Assembly (NCBI GenBank): GCA_946480705.1
Contig: CAMLLF010000217.1
Location: 1-6,858, forward strand
DNA: 6,858 bases
DNA from: an uncultured Lysobacteraceae bacterium
Lineage (GTDB): Bacteria; Pseudomonadota; Gammaproteobacteria; Xanthomonadales; Rhodanobacteraceae
Direction: 5' to 3'
Position numbers and translations under genes: made by a program. Of this stretch, positions 6,631 to 6,858 are shown one piece after another. Below the pieces are notes generated by a model, which was not told the DNA's origin, ran no database searches, and saw only the letters and a list, made by a program, of their open reading frames with translations. Each line of letters begins with the position of its first letter. Within the stretch, counting starts at the first letter, position 1.

Positions 6631-6858
6631 TCAACCTTCGAGTTCGACGTCGTCGAGTTCCATCTGCACGTGCTTGCCGTACCAATGGCCTTCGACGAGC
6701 ACGAGTTCGTGCTCGGCCCAGACCGGCGCGCCGAACACGGTGACCGTCGTGCGCACGCGCGCCGTGTCCTGGCGGCGTTCGATCACATCGACCTTCAGCG
6801 AGCCCGCGACGGCGTCCAGATCGCCGACGGGACCGCCCGAACCTTCACCGACACGGGC
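6631..6858 (-). CDS. C-terminal part of an unrecognised protein (partial at right edge)
   Basis: The last 75 codons of a gene enter from the right edge and end in TGA at 6633-6631. The peptide has alternating polar and hydrophobic residues suggesting beta strands (SLKVDVIERRQDTARVR, then TTVTVFGAPVWAEHELVLV), a WYGKHVQMEL stretch, and an acidic tail ending DDVELEG. Codon third positions are G/C-rich like the operon genes, and the frame is open throughout, which supports it as real coding sequence. No motif identifies a family. It is separated from the acylase operon by about 1 kb and a strong hairpin, so it is probably a separate transcription unit. Confidence 0.75.
   Translation of the reverse strand, partial: ARVGEGSGGPVGDLDAVAGSLKVDVIERRQDTARVRTTVTVFGAPVWAEHELVLVEGHWYGKHVQMELDDVELEG

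Noticed and set aside
6383..6685. Minus-strand 100-codon ORF
   Set aside because: Arg-rich, overlaps the end of the right-edge gene in another frame and runs through the terminator hairpin.
1..6858. CRISPR array, tRNA, rRNA, insertion sequence or attachment site
   Set aside because: No regularly spaced repeats, cloverleaf, rRNA segment, transposase-like ORF or terminal repeats were seen on either strand.

Overview
The window is GC-rich with strong G/C bias at third codon positions. It looks like a proteobacterial secondary-metabolite locus, probably from a high-GC beta- or gammaproteobacterium. The exact taxon cannot be fixed from this sequence. All well-supported genes lie on the minus strand and read right to left.

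Layout in transcription order: (1) 6858-6631 is the last 75 residues of an unrecognised protein, followed by a perfect 14-bp hairpin (6587-6555) with a short T-tract that probably ends its transcript. (2) 6554-5592 is a roughly 1-kb gap. Its middle (5881-6180) is only about 49% GC by hand count. It holds a possible small plus-strand ORF (5843-6118), a candidate minus-strand promoter (5929-5903), a cluster of back-to-back perfect hairpins (5818-5771) and an A/T-only inverted repeat near 6333-6363. (3) 5591-3132 encodes an Ntn-hydrolase acylase of the penicillin acylase family (PvdQ-like) with an N-terminal signal or anchor segment and the Ser/His/Asn active-site set. (4) 3135-1429 encodes a one-polypeptide ABC exporter of the cyclic-peptide/siderophore type (SyrD/PvdE-like). 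Its GTG start overlaps the acylase stop as GTGA behind a strong Shine-Dalgarno. (5) 1412 to beyond position 1 is the start of a non-ribosomal peptide synthetase whose first domain is a complete condensation domain. It runs off the left edge.

Together the acylase, exporter and synthetase form a tight operon: a 4-nt overlap, then a 16-nt gap. By analogy with pyoverdine, the synthetase may build an N-acylated peptide (its first domain is a C domain, possibly a starter type), the ABC protein may move it across the inner membrane, and the acylase may remove the fatty acyl group in the periplasm. The gene identities are well supported by motifs. The acyl-cap, export and uncapping scheme is inference. 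The product (siderophore, lipopeptide or other) cannot be read from this window.
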